32,838 bases of DNA from positions 1-32,838 of the forward strand of contig JAKAVN010000022.1 in the NCBI GenBank assembly GCA_021827495.1. Direction: 5' to 3'. Below are positions 24,411-32,355 of this stretch, one piece after another; within the stretch, counting starts at the first letter, position 1, and the number at the start of each line of letters is the position of its first letter. Origin of the DNA: Deltaproteobacteria bacterium. GTDB lineage: Bacteria; Desulfobacterota; Binatia; Binatales; Binataceae. The position numbers were made by a program, and so were the translations under genes. Under the pieces are notes generated by a model. The model saw only the letters and a program-made list of their open reading frames with translations. It searched no databases and had not been told where the DNA came from.

Positions 24411-25586
24411 CTAGTCCGCGCTCCGGGCATTGCCGCCATCCGCGATTGCGCCTGCGCAAAGCGCGCGCAGGCGCGAAACATAAAGCCGCCGAAATCGCGC
24501 GAGCGTCAGTTCCGCCGCCGTGCGCCGCGCCGCCGCGCCCATCCGCCGCATCAGCGCAGGATTATGATATAGATGCTCCAGCCGCTCCGCGATTGGGCCG
24601 CTCTGTCCGCCGGGCACGATGTAGCCGTTGTGGCCGTCGACCACGAGGTCGGCGGCGCCGGCGCCGGCGGCGACGATCACCGGCAAGCCGCTGGCCATCG
24701 CCTCCAGCACGGTGTAACCAAAGCCGTCGGTAAGCGAGGGGTGCACAAGTACGGACGATTTCGCATAGACCTCGGCATAACCGATTCGGCGTACCTCGAC
24801 CGGCCTGATGCTGATCGCGGGATTGCGCGCCATCGCCGCGCGCAGGAAATTGCTCACCGGCCGCGAGCCGGGACCTCCCCACAGGAGCAGTTCGCTGTCG
24901 GGCAGCCGCAATGCGTTGAAGGCGGCGATGAGATAGTGAAAGCCTTTCCACGGTTCGATCAGGCCGACGAAGCTGATGCGGAACTTCGGCGCGGCAAAAT
25001 CCGCGGCGGGAAACTCGCCGGGGTCGACATGTGGCGCTACCGCCACGATCCGGTCCTCGGGGAAACCCCGATCCAGGAAAGTGCGCCGCGCGCGCTCGGA
25101 CATCACGCGGACCAGGTCGGCGCCGGCATATTCGTCGAGCATCCGCCGGCGCGTCGCGCCGCTGAGCGGCGGCCGCACGCCGAAGCCTGCGCACTCGCGC
25201 GCGGCCTGCGCACGAAATTCGTCGACATGGGCCGTGACTACATCGACCACTGTACGCATGCCGCGTGCCCGCGCGGCGCGCAGGCTGAACGCGCATTGGC
25301 CGGTGATGCCCTGAAATAGCTCGGCGGCGGGCAAATGCGCGGCGACGTAGTGATCGAAATGCGTCGCCGACAGATGGCCCTGCAGGCCGCGCGCGCGGCG
25401 CAACAGCGGCGTCGTGCCGATTATGGCCTCGGTCCGCGAGCCAGGCACCACGTGCGCCGGTGCGATGCCGATCGGCGCGCGGCAGAACACTGAAAGCTCG
25501 AACGCTTCGCAGAGGCCCTCGGCCATGTGCTGAAGGTTGAGTCCCTGGCCGCCCTGTCCGGGGACCGCGTTGGCCGCGATTACCAT
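24411..25586 (-). CDS. Glycosyltransferase family 4
   Basis: A 391-residue GT4 protein from the ATG at 25586 (MVIAANAVPGQGGQGLNLQH). The track start is a TTG at 25673 that would overlap the upstream gene. The acceptor domain continues with HLPAAELFQGITGQCAFSL and RTVVDVVTAHVDEF. The donor domain has FVGLIEPWKGFHYLIAAFNA and the EX7E motif DGFGYTVLE, with Asp for the first Glu, then AMASGLPVIVAAG. Its first ~30 codons lie inside the left unit of the tandem duplication, and a fragment of them survives at 27048-27126. The sugar is unknown. Confidence 0.85.
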   Translation of the reverse strand: MVIAANAVPGQGGQGLNLQHMAEGLCEAFELSVFCRAPIGIAPAHVVPGSRTEAIIGTTPLLRRARGLQGHLSATHFDHYVAAHLPAAELFQGITGQCAFSLRAARARGMRTVVDVVTAHVDEFRAQAARECAGFGVRPPLSGATRRRMLDEYAGADLVRVMSERARRTFLDRGFPEDRIVAVAPHVDPGEFPAADFAAPKFRISFVGLIEPWKGFHYLIAAFNALRLPDSELLLWGGPGSRPVSNFLRAAMARNPAISIRPVEVRRIGYAEVYAKSSVLVHPSLTDGFGYTVLEAMASGLPVIVAAGAGAADLVVDGHNGYIVPGGQSGPIAERLEHLYHNPALMRRMGAAARRTAAELTLARFRRLYVSRLRALCAGAIADGGNARSAD

Positions 25587-25653
25587 GGGAGGCCTGCGCG
25601 CCGGATGCGGTGCGGCCGCGGGCGTGCCCACGGACTCAAGCGGCCGCTGATGG

Positions 25654-26955
25654 TCAGAGCGCAGCGCGTTCAAGCGCCTCTTCTTCGCGCACCTGGCGCT
25701 CCTCGCCTTGCACGCCGCCGGCCTGCGAAGCCACCATCAACAGCGCCGAAACATAGGCCAGTGCAAGCGATGCGAAGGCCGTCTCCAGCAATATGTGCCA
25801 GATATGCACATGCCCGACGAACAAACGCTGCAATCCCTCGGCGATAAAGCTGACCGTCGGACCGCCCACGACGAACGCCACGAGATAGCTGGCGCCGGCG
25901 GTATACACCACCCGGCGTGGCACCGTTCCGTCCTCACTGGCCGCTGCGATTCCCACGTAGACCGGAGGAAGGCAGGCCAGGAAGTGCGGCCACGCCACAG
26001 GCGAGAGCAGCGCGATCAAGGCAATCCACAGCGAGAAGCCGCAGCCATAAGGATCGTCCGCGAGACGGGTGGTCACGGCAAACGAGATGGCGGCGACTAT
26101 CAGCTCGACCACGAGCCCCGCGCCGGACGCCCAAGGGCGTGGGCCAATGCTGTGATCAACGACAAAACGGACAAACCAGCCGAGGTTGAAATTATACGGG
26201 TGCCTCAACCATCCCGCCGGCTGACCTAACACGGGCTTTCCGGGCAGCAGCGTGGTCATATTCGCGTAACTCGAGATCGGGCCGGCCCCCACAATGGCAA
26301 GGGTTAGCGCACCGCCGGCTATGCACGCGCCGAGCATGTATGCGCATGCTCTCCAGTTGCGGCGTGCAATCAGATACCCGAGCATGCCAAGCGGGTAGGC
26401 CCGCAACAGCGCCGCGATGCCAAGCATGATACCCGCCGCTGCATCCCGCCGCCGCCGCATCGCGATCAACGCCAGCACGAATAGCAAAAGCAGGACCATC
26501 TCGCCCCGGCCGAACGACATGCTCAGCGCGATCGGCGGATACAAAACCATCAGCGCCGCGACCGCCCACCCCTCTGCCCCCGGCGGCCCCAGTTCACGAA
26601 TGAGCAGAAATAACGCGCCCGCGAGCGCCAGTATGTTCAACGCTTGCCATGTCCAGTAAGCGGTCTCGAAGCCGAGGAACGTTAGCGGCTCGAACAAAAG
26701 AGTCCAGGTCGGCGTGTCAGCAAAATAATCCGTGTCCATATGGAGATCGCCAAGCGGACGCCCAACCTCGGTATAGACAGTCTCGTAGTCCACCTTGTAC
26801 GGGTCGATACCCTCCCGCATCGCCAGGGATCCCACGTAGTAGGAGGCGAAGTCGTGATGATCGGCGACGGTTGCAGGCGGTCTGCTGAAGAGACTTACCG
26901 CCGCGGCCACAGCGGCGATCCACAAGACGATCGCGAGATAGGCACGCATCGACAT
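25654..26955 (-). CDS. GT87-like polytopic glycosyltransferase, copy 1
   Basis: A 433-residue membrane protein with about ten hydrophobic segments, resembling the DUF2029/GT87 group of polyprenyl-phosphate-sugar-dependent (GT-C) transferases. After the first membrane helix (YLAIVLWIAAVAAAVSLF) comes the extracytoplasmic loop with HDFASYYVGSLAMREGIDPY; the Asp-Phe...Tyr-Tyr pattern is the family hallmark and the Asp is the probable catalytic residue. Further marks are WTWQALNILAL and ALLRAYPLGMLGYL. The soluble tail is Glu/Arg-rich (EERQVREEEALERAAL). It would add a sugar on the periplasmic side. It is a paralog of the next upstream gene, produced by local tandem duplication. Confidence 0.8.
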   Translation of the reverse strand: MSMRAYLAIVLWIAAVAAAVSLFSRPPATVADHHDFASYYVGSLAMREGIDPYKVDYETVYTEVGRPLGDLHMDTDYFADTPTWTLLFEPLTFLGFETAYWTWQALNILALAGALFLLIRELGPPGAEGWAVAALMVLYPPIALSMSFGRGEMVLLLLFVLALIAMRRRRDAAAGIMLGIAALLRAYPLGMLGYLIARRNWRACAYMLGACIAGGALTLAIVGAGPISSYANMTTLLPGKPVLGQPAGWLRHPYNFNLGWFVRFVVDHSIGPRPWASGAGLVVELIVAAISFAVTTRLADDPYGCGFSLWIALIALLSPVAWPHFLACLPPVYVGIAAASEDGTVPRRVVYTAGASYLVAFVVGGPTVSFIAEGLQRLFVGHVHIWHILLETAFASLALAYVSALLMVASQAGGVQGEERQVREEEALERAAL

Positions 26956-26972
26956 CTGCCAGTCCCTCCAGC

Positions 26973-27047
26973 TTAACCAAAGGTCCAGGTTACGGGCCAG
27001 AAGACCGGGCCGTCGGTTGGCCGCGGCAGTATCCCGGTGCCCAACAG
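26973..27047 (-). pseudogene. Fragment of the wzt 3' end left by duplication
   Basis: 75 bases, including the stop TAA, nearly match the last 25 codons of wzt (28447-28521), coding LPRPTDGPVFWPATW-like sequence. The fragment has no start and sits between the two GT87-like genes. It shows that the duplicated unit ran into wzt. Confidence 0.85.
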
Positions 27048-27126
27048 CTCGAAGCTTTCGCAGAGGCCCTCGGCCATGTGCGGTACGGCCGCAGGCGTGC
27101 CCACGGACTCAAGCGGCCGCTGATGG
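27048..27126 (-). pseudogene. Fragment of the GT4 5' end left by duplication
   Basis: Sequence matching 25497-25530 and 25609-25653 of the left unit. A 78-base stretch (25531-25608 in the left unit) that carries the GT4 start codon is deleted here, with TGC at both ends of the deletion. Not translatable as GT4. Confidence 0.8.
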
Positions 27127-28428
27127 TCAGAGCGCAGCGCGTTCAAGCGCCTCTTCTTCGCGCACGTGGCGGTCCTCGCCTTGCACGCCGCCGGCCTCCG
27201 AAGCCGTCATCAACAGCGCCGCAACATAGGCCAGTGCAAGCGAGGCGAAGATCGTCTCCGGCGCCATGTGCCAGATATGCGCATGCCCGGCGAGCAGACG
27301 GTGCAACCCCTCAGCGATAAAACCGACCGTCGGACCGCCCATGACGAACGCCACGAGATAGCTTGCGCTGGCGGCATACACCACCCGGCGTGGCGCCGCT
27401 CCATCTCTGCTGGCCGCCGCGATTCCCACGTAGACCGGAACAAGGCAGGCCAGGAAGTGCGGCCACGCCACCGGCGAAAGCAGGGTGATCAGCGCAATCC
27501 ACAGCGAGAAGCCGCAGCCATAAGGATCGTCCGCGAGACGGGCGGTCACGGCAAACGAGACCGCGGCGACTATCAGCTCGACCACGAGCCCCGCGCCGGA
27601 CGCCCAGGGGCGTGGGCCGATGCTGTGGTGGACGACAAAGCGCACAAACCAGCCGAGATTGAGATTGGCCGGGTGCCTCAGGAGTCCCGCCAGCAGACCT
27701 AACACGGGCTTTCCGGGCTGCAGCGTGGTCATACCCGCAAAACCCGCGATCGGGCCGGTTCCGAGAACGGCAAGGGTCAGCGCACCGCCGGCTATGCACG
27801 CGCCGAGCATGTATGCGCATGCTCTCCAGTTGCGGCGCGCAATCAGATACCCGAGCATGCCAAGCGGGTAGGCCCGCAACAGCGCCGCGATCGCAAGCGT
27901 GATACCCAGCGCCGCATCCCACCGCCGCCGCATCGCGATCAACGCCAGCACGAACAGCAACAGCAGGACCATCTCGCCCCGGGCGAACGAAATGCTCAGC
28001 GCGATCGGCGGATACAAAACCATCAGCGCCGCGACCCCCCACCCTTCAGTTCCCGGCGGCCCCAGTTCACGAATGAGCAGAAATAACGCGCCCGCGAGCG
28101 CCAGTATGTTCAACGCCTGCCATGTCCAGTAAGCGGTCTCGATCCCGGGGAACGTGAGCGGCTCGAACAAAAGAATCCAGGTCGGTGTGTCATTAAAATG
28201 ATTTGTGCCCGTATCGAGATCGCTCAGCGGACGCCCGGCCTCGGTATCGACAGTCTCGACGTCCCCCTTGTAGGGATCGATGCCCTTCCGTGCCGCCAGG
28301 GATTGCACATAATAGGCGCCGAAGTCGCGATAATCGGTGACGGTTGCGGACGATTCGCTGAAGAGATTTACCGCCGCGGCCACAGCGGCGATCCACAAGG
28401 CGATCGCGAGATAGGCACGCATCGACAT
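27127..28428 (-). CDS. GT87-like polytopic glycosyltransferase, copy 2
   Basis: Same length (433 residues) and topology as the copy at 25654-26955; by my hand alignment they differ at 73 positions (about 83% identical) without gaps. Differences cluster in residues 21-96, the first extracytoplasmic loop (26 of 76), while residues 101-120 and 181-220 are identical. The DUF2029-type DFGAYYVQSLAARKGIDPY block is kept, including the presumed catalytic Asp. Both copies are intact, which argues that both are under selection. The gene follows wzt by 18 bases and is probably cotranscribed with it. Donor and acceptor are unknown. Confidence 0.8.
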   Translation of the reverse strand: MSMRAYLAIALWIAAVAAAVNLFSESSATVTDYRDFGAYYVQSLAARKGIDPYKGDVETVDTEAGRPLSDLDTGTNHFNDTPTWILLFEPLTFPGIETAYWTWQALNILALAGALFLLIRELGPPGTEGWGVAALMVLYPPIALSISFARGEMVLLLLFVLALIAMRRRWDAALGITLAIAALLRAYPLGMLGYLIARRNWRACAYMLGACIAGGALTLAVLGTGPIAGFAGMTTLQPGKPVLGLLAGLLRHPANLNLGWFVRFVVHHSIGPRPWASGAGLVVELIVAAVSFAVTARLADDPYGCGFSLWIALITLLSPVAWPHFLACLVPVYVGIAAASRDGAAPRRVVYAASASYLVAFVMGGPTVGFIAEGLHRLLAGHAHIWHMAPETIFASLALAYVAALLMTASEAGGVQGEDRHVREEEALERAAL

Positions 28429-28446
28429 CTGCCCAGTCCCTCCAGC

Positions 28447-29730
28447 TTAACCAAAGTTCCAGGTTGCGGGCCAGAAGACCGGGCCGTCGGTTGGCCGCGG
28501 CAGTATCCCGGTGCCCAACAGGTCGGCGGGCGCCACTTCGAACGATATAGCGTCGCGGATGATGTCCAGGTCGCGCGACGGATCGCCGAAGTCCCCAAAG
28601 TACAGGTCGAGCAGATAAGTGCCCGGCATCAGCGGCAACCGCTCGAACCTGCACGTCACCCTGCCGCTCGACACGCGCTGATTGTTCACGCCCTGGTTGG
28701 TCCAGCGGTTGCTCACGCCGAACAGCGGCATCCCGTCTGCGGTCTTCAGTGTGATTCCGAGGATTGGCCGGATCGGATGAGGCGAGCTGAATTCGACTGT
28801 CGCTTCGAGTGGCACGCCCATCCGCACGACGCCGGTCGGCTCGTCGCCGCTCGAGACCAGGCGTATCGACGTCAGCATCGGTATCGAATCGCCGCGGCGC
28901 CCCTGATGGCCGGCCAGCGAGCGGACGCCGCCGTGCCCGCGCAGCTCGGAGGCCATGTAGCGCATCACGATCTGCGCCGGTTCGCCTTGGGCTTCGAGGC
29001 GGCCCGAACTAATCAGCAGGCAGGAGCTGCACAGCGACTCGATTGAAGCCATGTTGTGGCTGACGAAGATTATCGTGCGCCCGGCGCGCGCGACGTCGCC
29101 CATTTTGCCCATGCATTTCTTCTGGAAAGCGGCGTCGCCCACCGCCAGCACTTCGTCGACCAGCAGAATCTCGGGTTCGAGATGGGCGGCGACGGAGAAG
29201 CCCAGCCGCACGTGCATGCCGCTGGAGTAGTGCTTGACGGGCGTATCGACGAACTGCTCGACCTCGGCAAAAGCCACGATCTCGTCGAACTTGCGCTGGA
29301 TTTCGGCGCGCTTCATCCCGAGGATCGCGCCGCTCAGGTAGATGTTCTCGCGTCCGGTGAGTTCGGCATGGAAGCCGGTGCCGACCTCGAGCAGGCTGCC
29401 GACGCGGCCGTAAATCTCGGCGCGGCCGGCGGTCGGCTCGGTGATGCGCGAGAGCAGCTTCAAGAGAGTGGATTTGCCGGCGCCGTTGCGCCCGATGAGG
29501 CCCAGCACTTCGCCTGGCATCACGTCGAAGCTCACGTCGCGCAGCGCCCAGATATGGCGCTCGCCGTCTGGTGCCCGATTTGCGCGGGCCGATCCGGTGA
29601 GCAGCGCGCGGGCGATCCGCACCGGCGCGGTGGCCGTGCGCACGATGCTCTCGCGCAGGCTGTAATATTCCTGCCCGCCGCCGATGCGGTAGCGCTTGGA
29701 GAGATTTTCGACCCGGATTATTGGCTGCAT
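28447..29730 (-). CDS. wzt: ABC transporter ATPase for polysaccharide export with C-terminal glycan-binding domain
   Basis: A 427-residue ATPase from the ATG at 29730 (track start 29754 is 8 codons earlier). Walker A is GRNGAGKST (about residues 80-88), the ABC signature YSSGM (168-172), Walker B ILLVDE (188-193) and the H-loop His is at about 225 (VSHNMAS). The insertion ESIVRTATAPVRIARALLTG before the core is typical of Wzt/TagH types. From about residue 275 to the end lies a beta-sandwich like the Wzt C-terminal domain, which in O-antigen systems binds the modified end of the finished glycan and sets export specificity. With Wzm it moves undecaprenyl-linked polysaccharide across the inner membrane. 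Its last 25 codons lie in the tandem duplication. Confidence 0.92.
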   Translation of the reverse strand: MQPIIRVENLSKRYRIGGGQEYYSLRESIVRTATAPVRIARALLTGSARANRAPDGERHIWALRDVSFDVMPGEVLGLIGRNGAGKSTLLKLLSRITEPTAGRAEIYGRVGSLLEVGTGFHAELTGRENIYLSGAILGMKRAEIQRKFDEIVAFAEVEQFVDTPVKHYSSGMHVRLGFSVAAHLEPEILLVDEVLAVGDAAFQKKCMGKMGDVARAGRTIIFVSHNMASIESLCSSCLLISSGRLEAQGEPAQIVMRYMASELRGHGGVRSLAGHQGRRGDSIPMLTSIRLVSSGDEPTGVVRMGVPLEATVEFSSPHPIRPILGITLKTADGMPLFGVSNRWTNQGVNNQRVSSGRVTCRFERLPLMPGTYLLDLYFGDFGDPSRDLDIIRDAISFEVAPADLLGTGILPRPTDGPVFWPATWNFG

Positions 29731-29842
29731 CGCGGTGGCCCTAGCATGGGGCATTCCCCAGCCTCAGCTTTGCGTGCGCCTGATTGCGGCGAATCATTGA
29801 GCGCCGCTCCAATCGTTTCCGCCAAGCTCCCGGTGCATCTGC

Positions 29843-31393
29843 TCATGGTGATGCCGGTCCATAGCGGCGGCTTGGCAAAGTCGCTGCGCCAGGCATCCGA
29901 GTCCTTCGATATACTTGAAAAGAGTCGCCCTTCCAGATCATTCGATATTGATCGAGCGCTCGCCTGAAGACTGGCCAGTTGCTCAACACAGGATTATTAA
30001 GCGAGGCGGCCGGTATAACCACCACTGATGCGTCCGAAAGCTGCGTGAGCTTCCTGCTGATGTCCGTTTGGGTAGCCAAGCCGGGAACCAGATAGAGGGA
30101 AACCGGCATCTCGAAACCGGGAAAGAGCAACTCCGCACCACCTTCGACGTCGAGCATAGTGGCCCCCGCCGCTTGCGCCCGCGCGGCTTGGACAATGCCG
30201 AGCACACTGGTCCATTCGCTCCGTTCAGCCGGCGATGCCCATAGATTCGCCATTTCAGGGCTGGGCGCGGTGGCCCTCCAGGCATGGTACAGCCCCGAAA
30301 GCTCGGCTTTCTGCCCCACCGCCGCCATCAAGGCCAGAATGCATGCCACATAGCGGTAGCTGGGACCCCATGTAGCGGCGATCGCTGCTCCGATGAGGAG
30401 CAGATACAAATAGTAAAACCATGAAAAGAATCCGCCAAAGAACAGCCACACGAAACTGAGCTGAAGTATCGCACAGCACAGCACCACCTCGGCGGCAGCT
30501 CTGCCTTCGCCGGATGACTGGCGAATCCTCCTTGCCGCAAGCGCTCCGCATACCAGCAGCCAGACCGTACTGCCTATCCAGAAGCCGGCTACCGTCCCAA
30601 CGTAGTAAGCCAAATGCACGCCGGGGAAATACCAGAACGGACGCCCCGCGCCGAAAAACCCGAAGTGGTTGCTGCTATAGATACTCATGCCAGCGATCGG
30701 TAGCAGCGTGCCAAATACCGCGCTGGGTGTATAAATCACTGCTAGCACGGCGCCCAGCACGGCCACAGTGACGATGGCGGGAAGCAGTACGCGCAGGAGG
30801 GGGCGCAGCTTCAGTTGCCCGTCGCGCCGCAGTTCCCACAGCATGAGGAGCAACAGCACGAAACCATAGACGTAGGCCATGCTGGGCTTGGTGAAGGCAG
30901 CGGCGGCGGCCAAAGCCAGGGCACGGCCGCGCCTCGCGGCGACCTGTTCCGCCAATGCGTTACTGAGCAGGGCGGCTTCCAGAACGTGCGCGAGGTTCGG
31001 TGCGGGAAGAGGGATGGCCAAGGGCAGGGCAATGACGAACAACGCGATCCCCGGCAGGCCGACCCGGGCCGTGGTGGCGATTCTGGCCAGCGCCCACGCG
31101 ACGAGAGCGGCGCACAATGCCATCGCCGCAAGACACGCGGCGGGAGTCGCGCCAAAGGCATCAAACCATATCCGTCCGAAAAGTAATGGTAGTAGTCCGT
31201 ATGGGTAGCCGAAGCCGACCGTCGGGCGGTAGCCCGCCCGAATCAAGTATTGCACAACCAGATTGGCGCCCTGATCGTCGAAGGCCCAAAAATTGAAGTT
31301 CATCGTTGACGGAAGGAAGATGATATTGAGCGCAATGACCTCAAGGCATAGCAGAACGGCCAGCTTAAGCGAGCGTGGACGCGGTACATTCAT
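29843..31393 (-). CDS. Polytopic membrane protein, GT-C glycosyltransferase-like
   Basis: A 516-residue protein from the ATG at 31393; the track's longer version reads antisense-like sequence through the wzm gene, and a GTG at 31423 is an alternative. About ten to eleven hydrophobic segments are followed by a soluble C-terminal domain of ~130 residues. After the first helix comes FWAFDDQGANLVVQYLIRAG, an acidic pair in the first external loop as in GT-C enzymes (ArnT/PMT/GT83-like), then YRPTVGFGYPYGLLPLLFGR. No exact family could be assigned. It sits between wzm and wzt, so it probably modifies the same glycan on the periplasmic side. It starts about 35 bases after wzm ends. Confidence 0.65.
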   Translation of the reverse strand: MNVPRPRSLKLAVLLCLEVIALNIIFLPSTMNFNFWAFDDQGANLVVQYLIRAGYRPTVGFGYPYGLLPLLFGRIWFDAFGATPAACLAAMALCAALVAWALARIATTARVGLPGIALFVIALPLAIPLPAPNLAHVLEAALLSNALAEQVAARRGRALALAAAAAFTKPSMAYVYGFVLLLLMLWELRRDGQLKLRPLLRVLLPAIVTVAVLGAVLAVIYTPSAVFGTLLPIAGMSIYSSNHFGFFGAGRPFWYFPGVHLAYYVGTVAGFWIGSTVWLLVCGALAARRIRQSSGEGRAAAEVVLCCAILQLSFVWLFFGGFFSWFYYLYLLLIGAAIAATWGPSYRYVACILALMAAVGQKAELSGLYHAWRATAPSPEMANLWASPAERSEWTSVLGIVQAARAQAAGATMLDVEGGAELLFPGFEMPVSLYLVPGLATQTDISRKLTQLSDASVVVIPAASLNNPVLSNWPVFRRALDQYRMIWKGDSFQVYRRTRMPGAATLPSRRYGPASP

Positions 31394-31428
31394 GATGCGC
31401 TTGACGCTGCTGGTGGAACGCACAGGCC

Positions 31429-32355
31429 CTAAATGACGTCGGCGAAGAACCGTTCCATACGCCGGAATGACCATACCGCAAAGCCCGCGGCCCCGAGCGT
31501 CAGCCCCGCGCCGGCGGCGATCGCCGGCCAGTCGAACGGCTTGTCCAAAAGCGCCGACCGCAAGCCGCCGATGATGCCGGTGAGCGGATTGAGCATCAGC
31601 ACCCAGCGCCACTGCGCCGGCACGAAGTTGGCCGGGTAGATGACCGGCGTGGCGAACATCCAGAGCTGCAGCAGGAAGGGCAGCACGTATTTGATGTCGC
31701 GGTACTTGACGTTCATCCCCGCCATCCACATCCCCACCGATCCGGCAAAGATCGCGAGCAGCACGATCAGCGGCGGCAACATCGCGATTCCCGCGCCGGG
31801 CGCGATCCCATACCAGGTCATCATCGCGAACAGGATCAACGAGGCGATCGCGAAGTCGATCAGTGCGGCGCCGACCGCGGCGCCCGGGATGGCCATGCGC
31901 GGAAAATAAACCTTGGTGATGAGCTGGGAGTTGCCGATCAGGCTGGTGCCGCTCTGACCCACCGCGTTATTAAAAAACTGCCATGGAACGAGTCCGGCGA
32001 AGGCGAAGATCGGATAGGGCAGGCCGTCGGAAGGCACGTGGGCGAGTCTGCCGAACAGCACCGTGAAAACCACCATCATCAGGAACGGCTGAAGAACCGC
32101 CCACAGCGCGCCGAGCGCAGTCTGCTTGTAGCGCAATTTGACATCGCGCCAGGCCAGGAAATAGACCAGCTCGCGATGCGCCCATAGCTCGCGCAGGCCA
32201 ACCCACAGCGAGCCGCGCCCGGCCTCGATGACCAGGTGCGGTGCGCGGGCGGCTGGCGCGGGCGCGGCAGGCTCGCAGGCGGATGGTTCGGTCTTGTGTG
32301 GGAGTGCTTCCAAGGGTGCGCTCTGTGAGGGTTCGAAGCGGTACCGGTCCGTCAC
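31429..32355 (-). CDS. wzm: ABC-2 type polysaccharide export permease
   Basis: A 308-residue ABC-2 permease of the Wzm/TagG/KpsM group. A soluble Pro/Ala-rich N-terminus of ~45 residues leads into LRELWAHRELVYFLAWRDVKLRYKQTALG, the conserved amphipathic helix before membrane span 1. About six membrane segments follow, with FAGLVPWQFFNNAVGQSGTS, VYFPRMAIP and LQLWMFATPVIYP characteristic of the family. The GTG start overlaps the stop of the upstream GT4 (GTGA). It pairs with wzt, from which it is separated by the GT-C-like gene, to form the exporter channel. Confidence 0.92.
   Translation of the reverse strand: MTDRYRFEPSQSAPLEALPHKTEPSACEPAAPAPAARAPHLVIEAGRGSLWVGLRELWAHRELVYFLAWRDVKLRYKQTALGALWAVLQPFLMMVVFTVLFGRLAHVPSDGLPYPIFAFAGLVPWQFFNNAVGQSGTSLIGNSQLITKVYFPRMAIPGAAVGAALIDFAIASLILFAMMTWYGIAPGAGIAMLPPLIVLLAIFAGSVGMWMAGMNVKYRDIKYVLPFLLQLWMFATPVIYPANFVPAQWRWVLMLNPLTGIIGGLRSALLDKPFDWPAIAAGAGLTLGAAGFAVWSFRRMERFFADVI

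Larger units (their letters stand above)
25497..27047. repeat. Tandem duplication, left unit (1551 bp)
   Basis: This unit holds the 5' part of the GT4 gene, a GT87-like gene and a 75-bp fragment of the wzt 3' end. The next unit repeats it directly. The unit boundary is readable: wzt sequence up to CAACAG at 27047 is joined to GT4 sequence CTCGAA starting at 27048. At both parental sites the breakpoint is flanked by AG, a 2-base microhomology. Confidence 0.9.
27048..28521. repeat. Tandem duplication, right unit (1474 bp)
   Basis: Second copy of the unit, ending inside the intact wzt gene. It is 77 bases shorter than the left unit, explained by the 78-base deletion in the GT4 fragment and a 1-base insertion in the leader of the GT87-like gene (TGCCC against TGCC). 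Confidence 0.9.

Noticed and set aside
25587-25673. TTG start of the GT4 gene overlapping the GT87-like copy 1
   Set aside because: The extra 29 residues are Pro/Ala/Arg-rich and unlike a GT4 N-terminus; the ATG at 25586 begins the conserved fold.
31394-31729. N-terminal extension of the GT-C-like protein in the ORF track
   Set aside because: This part lies within the wzm coding region in another frame and has no membrane or family character.
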